From assembly GCA_017305635.1 (NCBI GenBank), contig JAFKKF010000007.1, positions 1-64,000 on the forward strand: 64,000 nt of DNA, written 5' to 3'. The notes beneath the pieces were generated by a model that was not told where the DNA came from, did not search any database, and was given only the letters and a program-made list of their open reading frames with translations. Made by a program: the position numbers and the translations under genes. Positions 15,670 to 23,507 of this stretch are shown one piece after another. Within the stretch, counting starts at the first letter, position 1; the number at the start of each line of letters is the position of its first letter. Source of the DNA: Hyphomicrobiales bacterium (GTDB lineage: Bacteria; Pseudomonadota; Alphaproteobacteria; Rhizobiales; Kaistiaceae).

Positions 15670-16368
15670 ATGTTCGATCGCAAGGCCTTCTTCGATGCCG
15701 TCCGGGTCAAACCGTTCGGCAAGGCGCTCACCCAGTCTCAGGTAGACGGGATGAACATCATCCTCGACGCATGGGACAAGAGCGGCTTCTACGATACCCG
15801 CTGGCTAGCCTACATGCTTGCCACGGCGTTCCACGAAACCGACCGCACCATGCAGCCGATCCGGGAATACGGCCGTGGCAAGGGCATGAAGTACGGCACG
15901 ACCTACTACGGCCGGGGCTTCGTGCAGCTCACATGGAAGGCGAACTACCAGAAGGCCAAGGACAAGCTCGGCGAGGATTTCGTCGGCAATCCCGACCTTG
16001 CGCTCCGTCCCGACCTCGCCGCCAAGATCATGTTCCTTGGCATGTCCGAAGGATGGTTCACGAGCAAGGAACTATCCGACTACATCAGCGGGTCCACCTG
16101 CGACTACAAGAACGCCCGGCGCATCATCAACGGGACGGACAAGGCCACCACCATCGCCGGCTACGCGGTGAGTTTCCAGAACGCGATTCAGGACGCCGTG
16201 GCGCCTCTGCCGGCCCCGCCTCCTGACATACCCGCACCCGAGCCATCGCCGCCGGTCCCGCCCGACGTAGAGCCTGCCAGCCCCGCCCCCTCCGGCGGGG
16301 TTTCCATTTGGCCCTTCGCCATCGCTGCGGCAGTCGTCGTCGCGGTCATCGCCTTCATTCTCCACTGA
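15670..16368 (+). CDS. GH19-family endolysin with C-terminal membrane anchor
   Basis: The 232-residue product has a chitinase-like GH19 lysozyme domain at about residues 1-170. Visible features are MLATAFHETDRTMQPIREYG with the catalytic Glu (HET) and a second acidic site. YYGRGFVQLTWKANY, the classic GH19 substrate-cleft motif, follows, with ARRIINGTDKA near the end. It cleaves the glycan strands of peptidoglycan at lysis. A Pro-rich linker (APLPAPPPDIPAPEPSPPVP) leads to a single C-terminal transmembrane helix (IWPFAIAAAVVVAVIAFIL). No N-terminal signal is present, so this C-tail anchor is unusual for the family. The gene heads the lysis cassette and has CAGGAG before its ATG. Confidence 0.85.
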   Translation: MFDRKAFFDAVRVKPFGKALTQSQVDGMNIILDAWDKSGFYDTRWLAYMLATAFHETDRTMQPIREYGRGKGMKYGTTYYGRGFVQLTWKANYQKAKDKLGEDFVGNPDLALRPDLAAKIMFLGMSEGWFTSKELSDYISGSTCDYKNARRIINGTDKATTIAGYAVSFQNAIQDAVAPLPAPPPDIPAPEPSPPVPPDVEPASPAPSGGVSIWPFAIAAAVVVAVIAFILH

Positions 16369-16379
16369 AAGGAAACGCC

Positions 16380-16640
16380 ATGTTCGGAAACATCATCTTG
16401 GGCACCATCCTAGGTGCCGTCAAAAATGGCGCTCTCGGCAAGGGCGCATGGAAGGCCCATGCTGCCGGAGCCGCCGGGGCGATCCTCACCACGCTCCAGC
16501 CGGCGCTCGATGCCTGTGGCGGGGCGCTGCAGAGCGGAGCAGGGGACATCGGCGCTGACGTAGGGCGCGCCGTTGTCGGCTATCTGCTGGCCTTCGTCGT
16601 CACGTGGATTGCCCCCAAGAACAAGCTGGCGGCGAAGTAG
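16380..16640 (+). CDS. Small phage membrane protein in the lysis cassette, holin candidate
   Basis: The ATG at 16380 is chosen because GAAAGGAAAC precedes it, giving 86 residues. The product has an N-terminal hydrophobic helix (FGNIILGTILGAVKNGALG), a middle Ala/Gly helix (HAAGAAGAILTTL) and a C-terminal helix (AVVGYLLAFVVTWIAP) ending in basic residues. It follows the endolysin by 11 bases and precedes a coiled-coil membrane protein. Size, membrane content and position suit a holin or antiholin, but no holin family motif is visible. Confidence 0.6.
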   Translation: MFGNIILGTILGAVKNGALGKGAWKAHAAGAAGAILTTLQPALDACGGALQSGAGDIGADVGRAVVGYLLAFVVTWIAPKNKLAAK

Positions 16641-16646
16641 CCCACG

Positions 16647-16859
16647 ATGAGCACGGAGCGCGAGATTGGCGAATTGTGTGCTCGCGTCGATGCGCTTGAG
16701 CGAACTGTCGAGAGCATGGACGCGAAGCTTACCCAAGTGCGCGACACGCTGCTCCGCGCCGAAGGCAGTTGGCGCTTTATGGTCGGCCTCGCCGGCTTTT
16801 CCGCAACCCTCGGGGGCCTGATTACCGCCCTCGGGATTTGGCTCTGGCCTCGTACTTAA
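16647..16859 (+). CDS. Coiled-coil plus one-helix membrane protein, holin or spanin-like
   Basis: The 70-residue product has an N-terminal coiled coil (EIGELCARVDALERTVESMDAKLTQVRDTL). A W-containing turn and one C-terminal transmembrane helix (FMVGLAGFSATLGGLITALGIWLW) follow. Phages of alphaproteobacteria often carry such proteins beside the endolysin, where they act as holin partners. It begins 6 bases after the preceding gene and is part of the same cassette. Confidence 0.6.
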   Translation: MSTEREIGELCARVDALERTVESMDAKLTQVRDTLLRAEGSWRFMVGLAGFSATLGGLITALGIWLWPRT

Positions 16860-16880
16860 TCCCAACCAAAGGACACCTCC

Positions 16881-17360
16881 ATGAGACTGCTCATCGTGGC
16901 CTCGGCCGCGCTCGCTCTGCTTTGCTCTCCCGCTCTCGCCCAGATGGGCACCCATCCCGGCGCCCGTGCGCCCATCGATCCCGGCGAGAATGCGAAGGTC
17001 CCACCCGGACACACGGGCTACGATCAGATCGCCATTCCGCTCGCGAATGCGGGACCGCCGACCGAGCTTCCCGCCGATGGCCGCAAGCGCCTCGCCTGTG
17101 CGGACCTGAGCCAGATCCAGGCCATCTTCAGCGTGGCGAATATCGACGCTGCCGATGCGGCCCTTAGCGCCCAGATTGCCGCCCGCCATTGCTACGGCTC
17201 GGCTTGGTCTGCCGGGAAGGTCATCGAGGCGGTCGAGATCACCTATCCGTGGGACTTCTCGGACGGCACCCACCCGGTTGTCTATGCCCTTCATGTCGTG
17301 TTTGCGAGCGGGAATAGCTTCTGGGTCGTCTGGTTCATGCCCGATGTCCCCACGTCGTAG
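16881..17360 (+). CDS. Secreted phage protein of unknown function
   Basis: The 159-residue product has a clear signal peptide (MRLLIVASAALALLCSPALAQ) and a mature part of about 138 residues. Two Cys residues (RLACADLSQ and ARHCYGSAW) could form a disulfide. The remainder is mixed alpha/beta (VEITYPWDFSDGTHPVVYALHVVFASGN). AAAGGACACC precedes the ATG. A periplasmic function at lysis or as a lysogenic-conversion factor is possible, but I recognise no family. Confidence 0.6.
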   Translation: MRLLIVASAALALLCSPALAQMGTHPGARAPIDPGENAKVPPGHTGYDQIAIPLANAGPPTELPADGRKRLACADLSQIQAIFSVANIDAADAALSAQIAARHCYGSAWSAGKVIEAVEITYPWDFSDGTHPVVYALHVVFASGNSFWVVWFMPDVPTS

Positions 17361-17469
17361 GCCCGGCAGGCTGGCGATATTGGCCGACTGGCTTCTGCTG
17401 GTCGGTCTCTGCGCCGTGGTCATGCTCTACGGGCTGGCGTTGTCGGTGTGGCTGGTGCCGAACCTTTAG
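17344..17469 (+). CDS. 41-residue membrane peptide overlapping the secreted-protein gene
   Basis: This frame starts at an ATG inside the last 17 bases of the previous gene and encodes MSPRRRPGRLAILADW followed by one hydrophobic helix (LLLVGLCAVVMLYGLALSVWLV). A basic N-terminus plus a single helix is typical of small lysis or toxin-like membrane peptides. The overlap suggests translational coupling. Support is composition and position only. Confidence 0.4.
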   Translation: MSPRRRPGRLAILADWLLLVGLCAVVMLYGLALSVWLVPNL

Positions 17470-17488
17470 CGCAGCCTCCCCCCGGAGC

Positions 17489-17519
17489 AATGTCGGATAG
17501 TCGGTTACTAACCGACATT
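17489..17519. repeat. Nested inverted repeat between convergent phage genes
   Basis: AATGTCGG (17489-17496) pairs with CCGACATT (17512-17519), and the inner GTCGGTTA (17500-17507) pairs with TAACCGAC (17509-17516) around one central base. The GTCGG word thus occurs twice directly and once inverted. It may be a shared terminator for the convergent genes or a protein-binding site; no T-run follows. Confidence 0.5.
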
Positions 17520-17559
17520 CCAAGGCGGGCCGCTCACGTTAAGGGATCGGGCGTTTCGC

Positions 17560-17793
17560 TTACACGACGGCGGGACGTGTTAAGGGCTCGCACATGAATC
17601 GCCGTTCTTGTCGTGTGGGGCCGTCGTAGCGACGCTGGTTGCCGCAGCCGAGGCAGGAGCACGGATGCGGAGTGCGGGTGGCGACGCTCAATTGAGCTTC
17701 GCTCATCGGATTGTTGAGGTAGTGGTAGCACCAGTAGTTGCGGCGGGCCTTCTTCAGGCGCTCGCGGTGGTGACGGCGAATTGCACGAGACAT
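17560..17793 (-). CDS. Small basic Cys-rich phage/prophage protein
   Basis: The 77-residue product starts MSRAIRRHHRERLKKARRNYW and carries the pattern HPCSCLGCGNQRRYDGPTRQERR. Small proteins with this basic start and a CxCxxCGN...QERR block occur in many prophages and bacterial genomes; their function is unknown. The Cys cluster could bind zinc together with the His residues, and the basic start suits nucleic-acid binding. It is on the minus strand, opposite to the lysis cassette. Confidence 0.6.
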   Translation of the reverse strand: MSRAIRRHHRERLKKARRNYWCYHYLNNPMSEAQLSVATRTPHPCSCLGCGNQRRYDGPTRQERRFMCEPLTRPAVV

Positions 17794-17859
17794 GCTGATC
17801 TCCTGAATGCGGGCGCTACCCGCTCGGGTGTGATCAGCGGCGTGTTCATGCGCGCGATT

Positions 17860-18225
17860 CTACACGTTGCCCGAATCGCCTGCTACCCCGTTGCCTTTAT
17901 CCTCGCCCTCCTTCGGCGTCGTCGGAATGCTCCATTTGCTCTCTCTATAGACCGGTGCCTTGGCGTGCTCGGGATCACCGTCCAGATGCCGGCTGATCAG
18001 ATTGGCCGCGGACAAGCACGTCACGCATATTGTGTTGCAGCTCGTCAGCCTGCCGCGACACACCATGCGGGCGATCTCGTCGCGGTTCGGCACCATGGCG
18101 TATGCCCGGCATGCGGTTGCCACGACGAGGGCGGTCTCTGGCTTCAGATGCGCTACCCGGTTCGCCCGATACGCCTTCTCCAGACGTTCGGCCAATTGTA
18201 GTGGCGAGAGACGGCAGGCACCCAT
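17860..18225 (-). CDS. Hypothetical protein at the right edge of the prophage
   Basis: The likely start is the ATG at 18225, giving 121 residues from MGACRLSPLQLAERLEKAY. The product is helical at first (AERLEKAYRANRVAHLKPETALVVATACRAY). A Cys-containing centre follows (MVCRGRLTSCNTICVTCLSAANLISRHL), then a polar tail. The four-Cys spacing (C..C..C..C) may bind a metal. I recognise no family. It is the last gene before the tRNA, the position where phages often keep regulatory or superinfection genes; no integrase features are seen. Confidence 0.45.
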   Translation of the reverse strand: MGACRLSPLQLAERLEKAYRANRVAHLKPETALVVATACRAYAMVPNRDEIARMVCRGRLTSCNTICVTCLSAANLISRHLDGDPEHAKAPVYRESKWSIPTTPKEGEDKGNGVAGDSGNV

Positions 18226-18360
18226 GGGAACAGATTGGGAACATTGTCCTAGGGAGTCAAGCCACCGAGGTGCGCGCAAGCCAACCAATGAAATGCCAAC
18301 GATATACGTGAACCGAGGAAGAACATTCATCGGTTTTGTTGGCGGTGAGCGGCGTAAAAG

Positions 18361-18436
18361 TGGTGGGCCCGGCAGGACTCGAACCTGCAACCAGACCGTT
18401 ATGAGCGGCCGGCTCTAACCGTTGAGCTACAGGCCC
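18361..18436 (-). tRNA. tRNA-Ile (CAU anticodon, lysidine type)
   Basis: The minus strand folds as a complete 76-nt cloverleaf. The acceptor stem is GGGCCTG/CGGGCCC, with discriminator A and an encoded CCA. The anticodon arm is GGCCG/CGGTC with loop CTCATAA, and the T-arm holds GGTTCGAGTCC. The CAU anticodon, with GCTCATAACGG around it and no initiator-type acceptor mismatch, resembles bacterial ileX genes. In those the C34 is modified to lysidine to read AUA. Its 3' end points into the prophage, so the tRNA 3' half is a plausible attachment site. Confidence 0.85.
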
Positions 18437-18599
18437 GATTTGATCCGCGACCGATATACGGGGATTGCAGCTTGCCGGCAATCGCTCGTGATAGGGGAGG
18501 ACTCATTTCTTCGCCTTTTTGCCAAGTCGGATAGGCTCCGATAGAGCAGGGCATTGGCGGATCGGCGCCGGTGACAAAACGATACATGGAGCGGGGACA

Positions 18600-19535
18600 G
18601 TGCGGATAGCGGTTCTGGGCGGCGCGGGCGCCATGGGAGGGATATTCGGGGGATTTCTCGCCCGGGCAGGCGAAGACGTGACCCTGATCGACGTCTCCAG
18701 GCCGGCGGTCGAGGCGATCAACCGCGACGGGCTCGTCGTCGAGCAGAAGGACGGAACGGTGGCGACCATCCCGGTCAAGGCGACGACCGATCCGGCGAGC
18801 GTCGGCCCGGTCGACCTGATCATGAACTTCGTCAAGTGCTACCACACCGAGGGAGCGATCAATTCGGCGAAGCCGATGCTCGGCCCGGATACCGCGATCC
18901 TCACGCTGCAGAACGGCTGGGGCAATGCCGACCGGATCGCCGCGATCGTCGGGCGCGAGCGCGTGATGGTCGGGCTCACCTATGCCTCCGGCACGCTGGT
19001 GGGTCCCGGCCGGGTGCGGAATACCGGCGTCGCGCAGACGGTCATCGGCGAGCTCGACGGCTCGCTTTCGCCGCGCCTCGAGCGGGCGGCCGACGCCCTG
19101 CGCAGGACCGGCATCGACCTCCAGGTCTCGCAACGCATCGTCGAGGAAATCTGGAAGAAGCTGGTCATCAACGTCTGCAGCCTGCCGACCGCGGCGCTCC
19201 TGCATTTCACGGCCGACGAACTGCCCAAGCACGAGGGGTCCGTGACGCTCATGCGCGGGCTCCTCCGCGAGATGGCGGTGGTGGCGAAGGCCGAGGGCAT
19301 CGAGCTCGACGAGGAGGAGCGCTGGGCCGCCCTCATCGGCATCCTGCAGCGGGCGGTCGGCGGCCGCGCCTCGATGCTCCAGGACGTCGAGGCGCACCGG
19401 CAGACCGAGATCGACGTCGTCAACGGCGCCATCGTCGCGGCGGGCAAGCGGCACGGCATCGCGACGCCCCTGAACGACGCCATGGTCTGGATGGTGAAGG
19501 CCTACCAGGAGGAATACCTGGCGAAGAAGGCCTGA
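18600..19535 (+). CDS. Ketopantoate reductase-family NADP-dependent reductase
   Basis: The product has 311 residues from a GTG at 18600, which is preferred because the Rossmann motif VRIAVLGGAGAMGG starts there. Family features are the N-terminal NADP site (GGAGAMGG), NFVKCYHTEGA, and EIWKKLVINVCSLPTAAL, whose Lys and Asn correspond to the catalytic pair of PanE. A long C-terminal helical domain ends in a MVWMVKAYQEE helix. PanE reduces 2-dehydropantoate to pantoate in coenzyme A synthesis. Members next to catabolic genes often reduce other 2-oxoacids, and the catabolic context here favours that. It ends 4 bases from the convergent ligase gene. Confidence 0.75.
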   Translation: MRIAVLGGAGAMGGIFGGFLARAGEDVTLIDVSRPAVEAINRDGLVVEQKDGTVATIPVKATTDPASVGPVDLIMNFVKCYHTEGAINSAKPMLGPDTAILTLQNGWGNADRIAAIVGRERVMVGLTYASGTLVGPGRVRNTGVAQTVIGELDGSLSPRLERAADALRRTGIDLQVSQRIVEEIWKKLVINVCSLPTAALLHFTADELPKHEGSVTLMRGLLREMAVVAKAEGIELDEEERWAALIGILQRAVGGRASMLQDVEAHRQTEIDVVNGAIVAAGKRHGIATPLNDAMVWMVKAYQEEYLAKKA

Positions 19536-19539
19536 AACC

Positions 19540-21090
19540 TCAGGACTTCGGGACGAAGCCGGCGAGCGCGCGGCGGATGAGCTTGCCGTTGCGACTGCGC
19601 GGCAGGGCGTCGACGAAGACCACCTCGCGCGGGCGCTTGTAGGCGGCGAGCCGCGTTTCCGCATGGGCGAGGATCGCCTGCGAATCCATGGCGCTGCCCG
19701 GCTGGCGAACGATAAAGGCGGCGACGATCGAAACGTCGGGGCGCGGCCGGATTTCGGCGACCGCGACCTCGGAAATCCCCGGGCAATCCGCGAGCGCGGC
19801 CTCCACTTCGAGCGGCGAGACGCGGTAGCCGCCGGCATTCATCACGTCGTCGGCGCGGCCGTGGTGCCAGAGGTAGCCGTCGGCATCGAAGGCGGCGAGG
19901 TCGCCGCCGGCGAACCATTCGCCGCGATAGACGCGGGCATCCTCGTCGGGGCGGCTCCAGTAGCCGAGCATGAGGCCGGGATCGGAGCGGTGGATGGCGA
20001 GCAGCCCGACCTCGCCGGGTGGCAGCTCGACCGGATCATCCCCCTCTGAAATAACGGAAATCCGCCGTCCGCGCTGGGGCTTGCCGGGGCTGCCGGGGCG
20101 GATGGGCAGGCCTTCGCGGTTGGAGACGAAGGTCGAGCATTCGCTCATGCCGAAGGCCTCATGGATGGCGAGACCGGTGGCGTCCCGCCAGTCGGAAAGG
20201 ACGGCGGGCGAGAGGGCTTCGCCAGCGGCAAGGCAGCGGCGGAGGGCGGGGATATCGCCGCGCGCGGGGCGGGCATATTTCAGGATCTGACGGTAGAGAG
20301 ACGGCACCGCGGCGAAGTGAGATGCGTGTGAAATGGCCATGAGACGGGGCCAGACGGCCGGATCCTTCTCGCCATTGTAGAGCACCGCCGTCGCGCCGAC
20401 GGACCACGGGTCGATCAGCCCGACGCCGAGGGTGTAACTCCAGTTGAACGCGCCGGCATGGAGCATGACGTCGTCGGGCCCGATGCCTTCCCAGTCGGCG
20501 TGCATGGGCGCGCGGCCGAGGGCGACGCGGTGGGCATGGACGACGCCCTTCGGACGGCCGCTCGTGCCGGAGGTGTAGATCATGTAGGCGGGATCCTCGC
20601 CGGCCGTGTCGGCATAGGCGGCGAGGGGCGCGACCGACTTCATCCTCCGGAGCGCGGCGGCGTCGATGATGCGGCGGCGACCCGCGCCGACGCCCTCCGC
20701 CGAGGGCTGGACGATGGCCGCGGCATCGGCATCGGCGACGAGGAAGGCGACCTCGGGCTCGGTCAGCTGGGTGGAGAGCGGGATCGGCACGATGCCGGCC
20801 GCGAGGGCGCCGAGGAAGACGAGGGCGTAGTCGCTGTCGTTCGGCAGGCGCATGACGAGCCGGTCGCCGGGACGGAAGCCTTCCGCCAGCAGGCCGGCGG
20901 CGACGCGGCGCACGGCCTCGTCGAGGGCGGCATAGGTCCAGCGCTCGGCCGCTTCGATGGGCGCGGCGACGTCACTGACGACGATCAGCGCAACCTTGTC
21001 CGGCGTCGCGGCGGCGGCACGGGCGAGGCAATGGCGCGCGAGGTTGAAGCGCGCGGGCAGGGGAGCGCCGGTCATGCGCCCATGGTTCAT
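19540..21090 (-). CDS. Acyl-CoA synthetase/AMP-dependent ligase, benzoate-CoA-ligase-like
   Basis: The start ATG at 21090 overlaps the upstream stop (ATGA), giving 516 residues. The ATP/AMP motif YTSGTSGRPKGVVHAH is at about residues 155-170. Others are HEAFGMSECSTFVSN, the YWSRPDEDARVYRGEWFAGGDLA hinge region, and a final PRSRNGKLIRRAL with the catalytic Lys of the C-terminal domain. It activates a carboxylic acid through an acyl-adenylate to a CoA thioester. The pattern LHAGAFNWSYTLG resembles benzoate- and related aryl- or cyclic-acid-CoA ligases. It is the last gene of a six-gene operon. Substrate is not fixed by sequence. Confidence 0.8.
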   Translation of the reverse strand: MNHGRMTGAPLPARFNLARHCLARAAAATPDKVALIVVSDVAAPIEAAERWTYAALDEAVRRVAAGLLAEGFRPGDRLVMRLPNDSDYALVFLGALAAGIVPIPLSTQLTEPEVAFLVADADAAAIVQPSAEGVGAGRRRIIDAAALRRMKSVAPLAAYADTAGEDPAYMIYTSGTSGRPKGVVHAHRVALGRAPMHADWEGIGPDDVMLHAGAFNWSYTLGVGLIDPWSVGATAVLYNGEKDPAVWPRLMAISHASHFAAVPSLYRQILKYARPARGDIPALRRCLAAGEALSPAVLSDWRDATGLAIHEAFGMSECSTFVSNREGLPIRPGSPGKPQRGRRISVISEGDDPVELPPGEVGLLAIHRSDPGLMLGYWSRPDEDARVYRGEWFAGGDLAAFDADGYLWHHGRADDVMNAGGYRVSPLEVEAALADCPGISEVAVAEIRPRPDVSIVAAFIVRQPGSAMDSQAILAHAETRLAAYKRPREVVFVDALPRSRNGKLIRRALAGFVPKS

Positions 21091-21869
21091 TTCGCCGGCG
21101 GCGCCGGCTTCAGCCAGTCGGAAACGTGGACCATGCCCTGGATCGTCCAGCCGCCATCGACGACGAGGGTCTGGCCGGTGATGTAGCTGGCGCGGTCGCT
21201 GGCGAGGTAGACGACCGGATCGGCGATCTCGCGCGGCTCGGCGAGGCGGCCCATCGGTATGCGCTCGACCTGCCACTCGCCGCGGATGGTGCCGTCCTTC
21301 AGGCCCTGCTCGATGAGCTTGGTGCGCGTCGAGCCCGGCGCCACGGCGTTGACGCGGATGCCGGCGCCCGCGGTCTCGACGGCATAGACGCGGGTCAGGC
21401 TCTCGATGCCGGCCTTCGCGGCGCCATAAGGGCCGCGCCCTTCGATGGCGACGATGCCGGCGGCCGACGCGATGCTGACGATGGCGCCGCCCTTGTTGCG
21501 GGCGCGCATCCGCCGGATGGCCTCGGCCGAGCAGAGGTGCATGCCGGTCAGGTGCGTGTTGATGACGAGCTGCCAGTCCTCGAACTTCATGTTCTCGGCG
21601 AGCGCGACACGCTGGACGCCGGCATTGTTGACGAGCACGTCGACCTGGCCGGCGGCGCGGTCGACCTCGGCGAAGGCGGCGGCGACGCTCGCCGGATCGG
21701 TGACATTGGCGGTGAGGTAGGTGACGCCGGCCCGCGCCTCGTCGGGAGCGCCGAGATCGAGGGAGAAGACCCGCGCACCCTCCGCGAGGAAGCGCGCGGC
21801 GATGGCGTCGCCGATGCCGCGCGCGGCGCCGGTGATGACGGCGACCTTGTCCATGAAATCGCCGGCCAT
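21087..21869 (-). CDS. Short-chain dehydrogenase/reductase (SDR)
   Basis: This 260-residue classical SDR has the cofactor motif TGAARGIG, the structural motif NNAG, the catalytic Ser region SIASAAG and the active-site YGAAK. An acidic residue after the second strand (LDLG) suggests NAD preference. The C-terminal half has the usual AVAPGSTRT and TGQTLVVDGG. An in-frame ATG 15 bases downstream (MDKVAVITG) is an alternative start. It lies 14 bases after the next SDR gene and overlaps the ligase by 4 bases, so all belong to one operon. Probable role: oxidation of a sugar, polyol or hydroxyacid intermediate. Confidence 0.8.
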   Translation of the reverse strand: MAGDFMDKVAVITGAARGIGDAIAARFLAEGARVFSLDLGAPDEARAGVTYLTANVTDPASVAAAFAEVDRAAGQVDVLVNNAGVQRVALAENMKFEDWQLVINTHLTGMHLCSAEAIRRMRARNKGGAIVSIASAAGIVAIEGRGPYGAAKAGIESLTRVYAVETAGAGIRVNAVAPGSTRTKLIEQGLKDGTIRGEWQVERIPMGRLAEPREIADPVVYLASDRASYITGQTLVVDGGWTIQGMVHVSDWLKPAPPAK

Positions 21870-21883
21870 GGCCGTGCCCTCCC

Positions 21884-22651
21884 TCAGTACATCAGCCAGC
21901 CGCCGCTGACGTTGATCGTGGCGCCGGTAATGTAGCCGGCATGGTCGGAGGCGAGGAAGAGCACCGTGCCGGCGAGCTCCGACGGTTCGGCCATGCGGCC
22001 GAGCGGGATGGCGGAAATCGTGGACTGGAGCTGCGCCTCGGTCATGCCGCTCCGCATCATGGGCGTGTCGGCGGCGCCGGGGGAGACGGAATTGACGGTG
22101 ATCCGGTCCTTGGCGAAGGAGCGGGCGAGGCCGCGGGTCATGGAGACGATGCCGCCCTTGGTCGCGGCATAGGCGACGGAGCCGCCGAAGCCGCCGGACC
22201 AGAAGCCCTGCGAGGTGAAGTTGATGATGCGGCCGCCGGTGCCCTGCTTGACCAGCACGCGGGAAACCGCCTGGTTGAGGAAGAAGACGGACTTCAGGTT
22301 GACGTCGTGCTGGAAGTCCCAGTCGGCCTCGGTGACGTCGTCGACGGTGTGGCGGCGGACGAGCACGGCGGCGGTGCAGACGAGAATATCGATGCCGCCA
22401 AGGCCGGCGACGACCTTCCCGACCAGCGCCGCGTGGCTGGCGACGGGCCTGAGGTCCCAGCCGATGGCGAGGTGAGGGCCGCCTTCCATCTCGGTGACGA
22501 CCGCATCGACCTTTTCCTGCGACAGGTCGACCGCGGCGACGCGCGCGCCGGCCGCGCCGAAGGCGAGCGCCACCTCGCGGCCGATGCCGCCGGAGGCGCC
22601 GGTCAGCAGCACCCGCTTGCCCTCGAGGCCGGAGGCAAGGTTCCAGGTCAT
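21884..22651 (-). CDS. Short-chain dehydrogenase/reductase (SDR)
   Basis: The product has 255 residues with TGASGGIG as dinucleotide motif, an atypical CTAA where NNAG is usual, the Ser-containing FTSQGFWSG and active-site YAATK. VDLS after the second strand suggests NAD. The start overlaps the EthD-like gene stop by 4 bases (ATGA). It differs clearly from the adjacent SDR, so the pair probably catalyses two separate steps rather than being a recent duplication. Confidence 0.8.
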   Translation of the reverse strand: MTWNLASGLEGKRVLLTGASGGIGREVALAFGAAGARVAAVDLSQEKVDAVVTEMEGGPHLAIGWDLRPVASHAALVGKVVAGLGGIDILVCTAAVLVRRHTVDDVTEADWDFQHDVNLKSVFFLNQAVSRVLVKQGTGGRIINFTSQGFWSGGFGGSVAYAATKGGIVSMTRGLARSFAKDRITVNSVSPGAADTPMMRSGMTEAQLQSTISAIPLGRMAEPSELAGTVLFLASDHAGYITGATINVSGGWLMY

Positions 22652-22998
22652 TTCTTCTCTTCCAGGTTGGCAAGCGCCGAGGGCGGCACCGGGTCGCGCT
22701 CCACGATGTAGCAGGAATGGGCGTGGCCGATGAATTGCGGCCGATTGACCGCCAGCCGGCTGGCGAAGGGCTCGGTGGCGAAAGCCCTGTCGGCATCGGC
22801 AATGGTGTCGAACCAGGTCTCGCCGACGCCGTCCCATCCGATGTCGGCGGGCGCGAGGTGGTCGATCATGGAGAAGCGGATGCCGCGGATGCCCGGCACC
22901 TGGCGCACGATGGCGGCATGCTCGCCGGTCCAGATCGCCTCGAACTCGTCGCGCGTGATGCCGTCCTTGCGGCGGATGAAGCTGACGCGGCGGATCAT
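22648..22998 (-). CDS. EthD-domain protein
   Basis: The 116-residue protein (MIRRVSFIRRKDGITRDEFEAIWTGEHAAIVRQVPG) is an EthD/ferredoxin-like alpha-beta barrel monomer. The domain is found next to degradation enzymes and forms dimers that hold small hydrophobic or cyclic substrates. Typical features are the DEF...W..EHA pattern and the second strand RGIRFSMID. The gene sits in the catabolic operon, 4 bases after the VOC gene. Its exact reaction is unknown; EthD proteins may isomerise intermediates or protect reactive ones. Confidence 0.7.
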   Translation of the reverse strand: MIRRVSFIRRKDGITRDEFEAIWTGEHAAIVRQVPGIRGIRFSMIDHLAPADIGWDGVGETWFDTIADADRAFATEPFASRLAVNRPQFIGHAHSCYIVERDPVPPSALANLEEKK

Positions 22999-23002
22999 CG
23001 TC

Positions 23003-23494
23003 TCAGCCCCTCGGGCGCTGGAAGAGCTCCAGCGAGATGCCGTCGTGGATGCGGAGATACGAGCCGCGGGCGCCCTTGTTGGGGCCGCCGTCGATCTCGA
23101 CCGGGCCGCCGGCATGGACCGGCCGCGCGCCGCAGGCAACCGCATGCTGCCAGGCGGTCGGCGCATCCTCCACGGCGAGGCAGAGATGCACGTTGCCGGG
23201 GTTCTGCGTCGCATCCGGGTTGGGCCTGCGATCCGCGACCTGGTAGTCGAGGAGCTCGAGGATGATGCCGCCAGGCAGGTCGATGAAGGCGGCCTTGATA
23301 TTGACGCCGGGGATGCCGACGACGGTGCCGAGATAGGGCCGGTTCAGCACCGTCTGCCAACGCGCCTTGATGCCGAGGAAATTCTCCCAGAAGGCGAGCG
23401 CGACCTCGATGTCCGACACCGTCATGCCGACGTGGTGGACGGCGGTCGCCGTGGCGATGGCGCCGGGAGCGGAAGCCGGGGCAGGGGCGTTCAT
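23003..23494 (-). CDS. VOC-family metalloprotein (glyoxalase/dioxygenase-like)
   Basis: The 163-residue product starts at the ATG at 23494, behind GAGAAGGA. It shows two beta-alpha-beta-beta-beta modules: HHVGMTVSDIEVALAFW at the start, GIILELLDY, NVHLCLAVEDA and GISLELFQRP. The His, Glu, His and Glu at these four places form the usual metal site of vicinal-oxygen-chelate enzymes. Such enzymes isomerise, epimerise or oxygenate substrates with adjacent oxygens. In this operon it probably processes a catabolic intermediate. It is 13 bases after the amidohydrolase stop. Confidence 0.75.
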   Translation of the reverse strand: MNAPAPASAPGAIATATAVHHVGMTVSDIEVALAFWENFLGIKARWQTVLNRPYLGTVVGIPGVNIKAAFIDLPGGIILELLDYQVADRRPNPDATQNPGNVHLCLAVEDAPTAWQHAVACGARPVHAGGPVEIDGGPNKGARGSYLRIHDGISLELFQRPRG

Positions 23495-23507
23495 CGGCCG
23501 GTCCTTC

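Noticed and set aside
17489-17519. The nested GTCGG palindrome as the phage attachment core
   Set aside because: It shows no match to the tRNA-Ile 3' sequence; terminator or operator use is more likely.
17608-18201. A 197-codon plus-strand frame between the phage lysis genes and the tRNA
   Set aside because: It covers the two minus-strand genes at 17560-17793 and 17860-18225, which have better starts and composition.
1-18361. An integrase, excisionase or phage repressor
   Set aside because: No frame shows the tyrosine or serine recombinase motifs or a phage repressor HTH; the left part of the prophage is absent.
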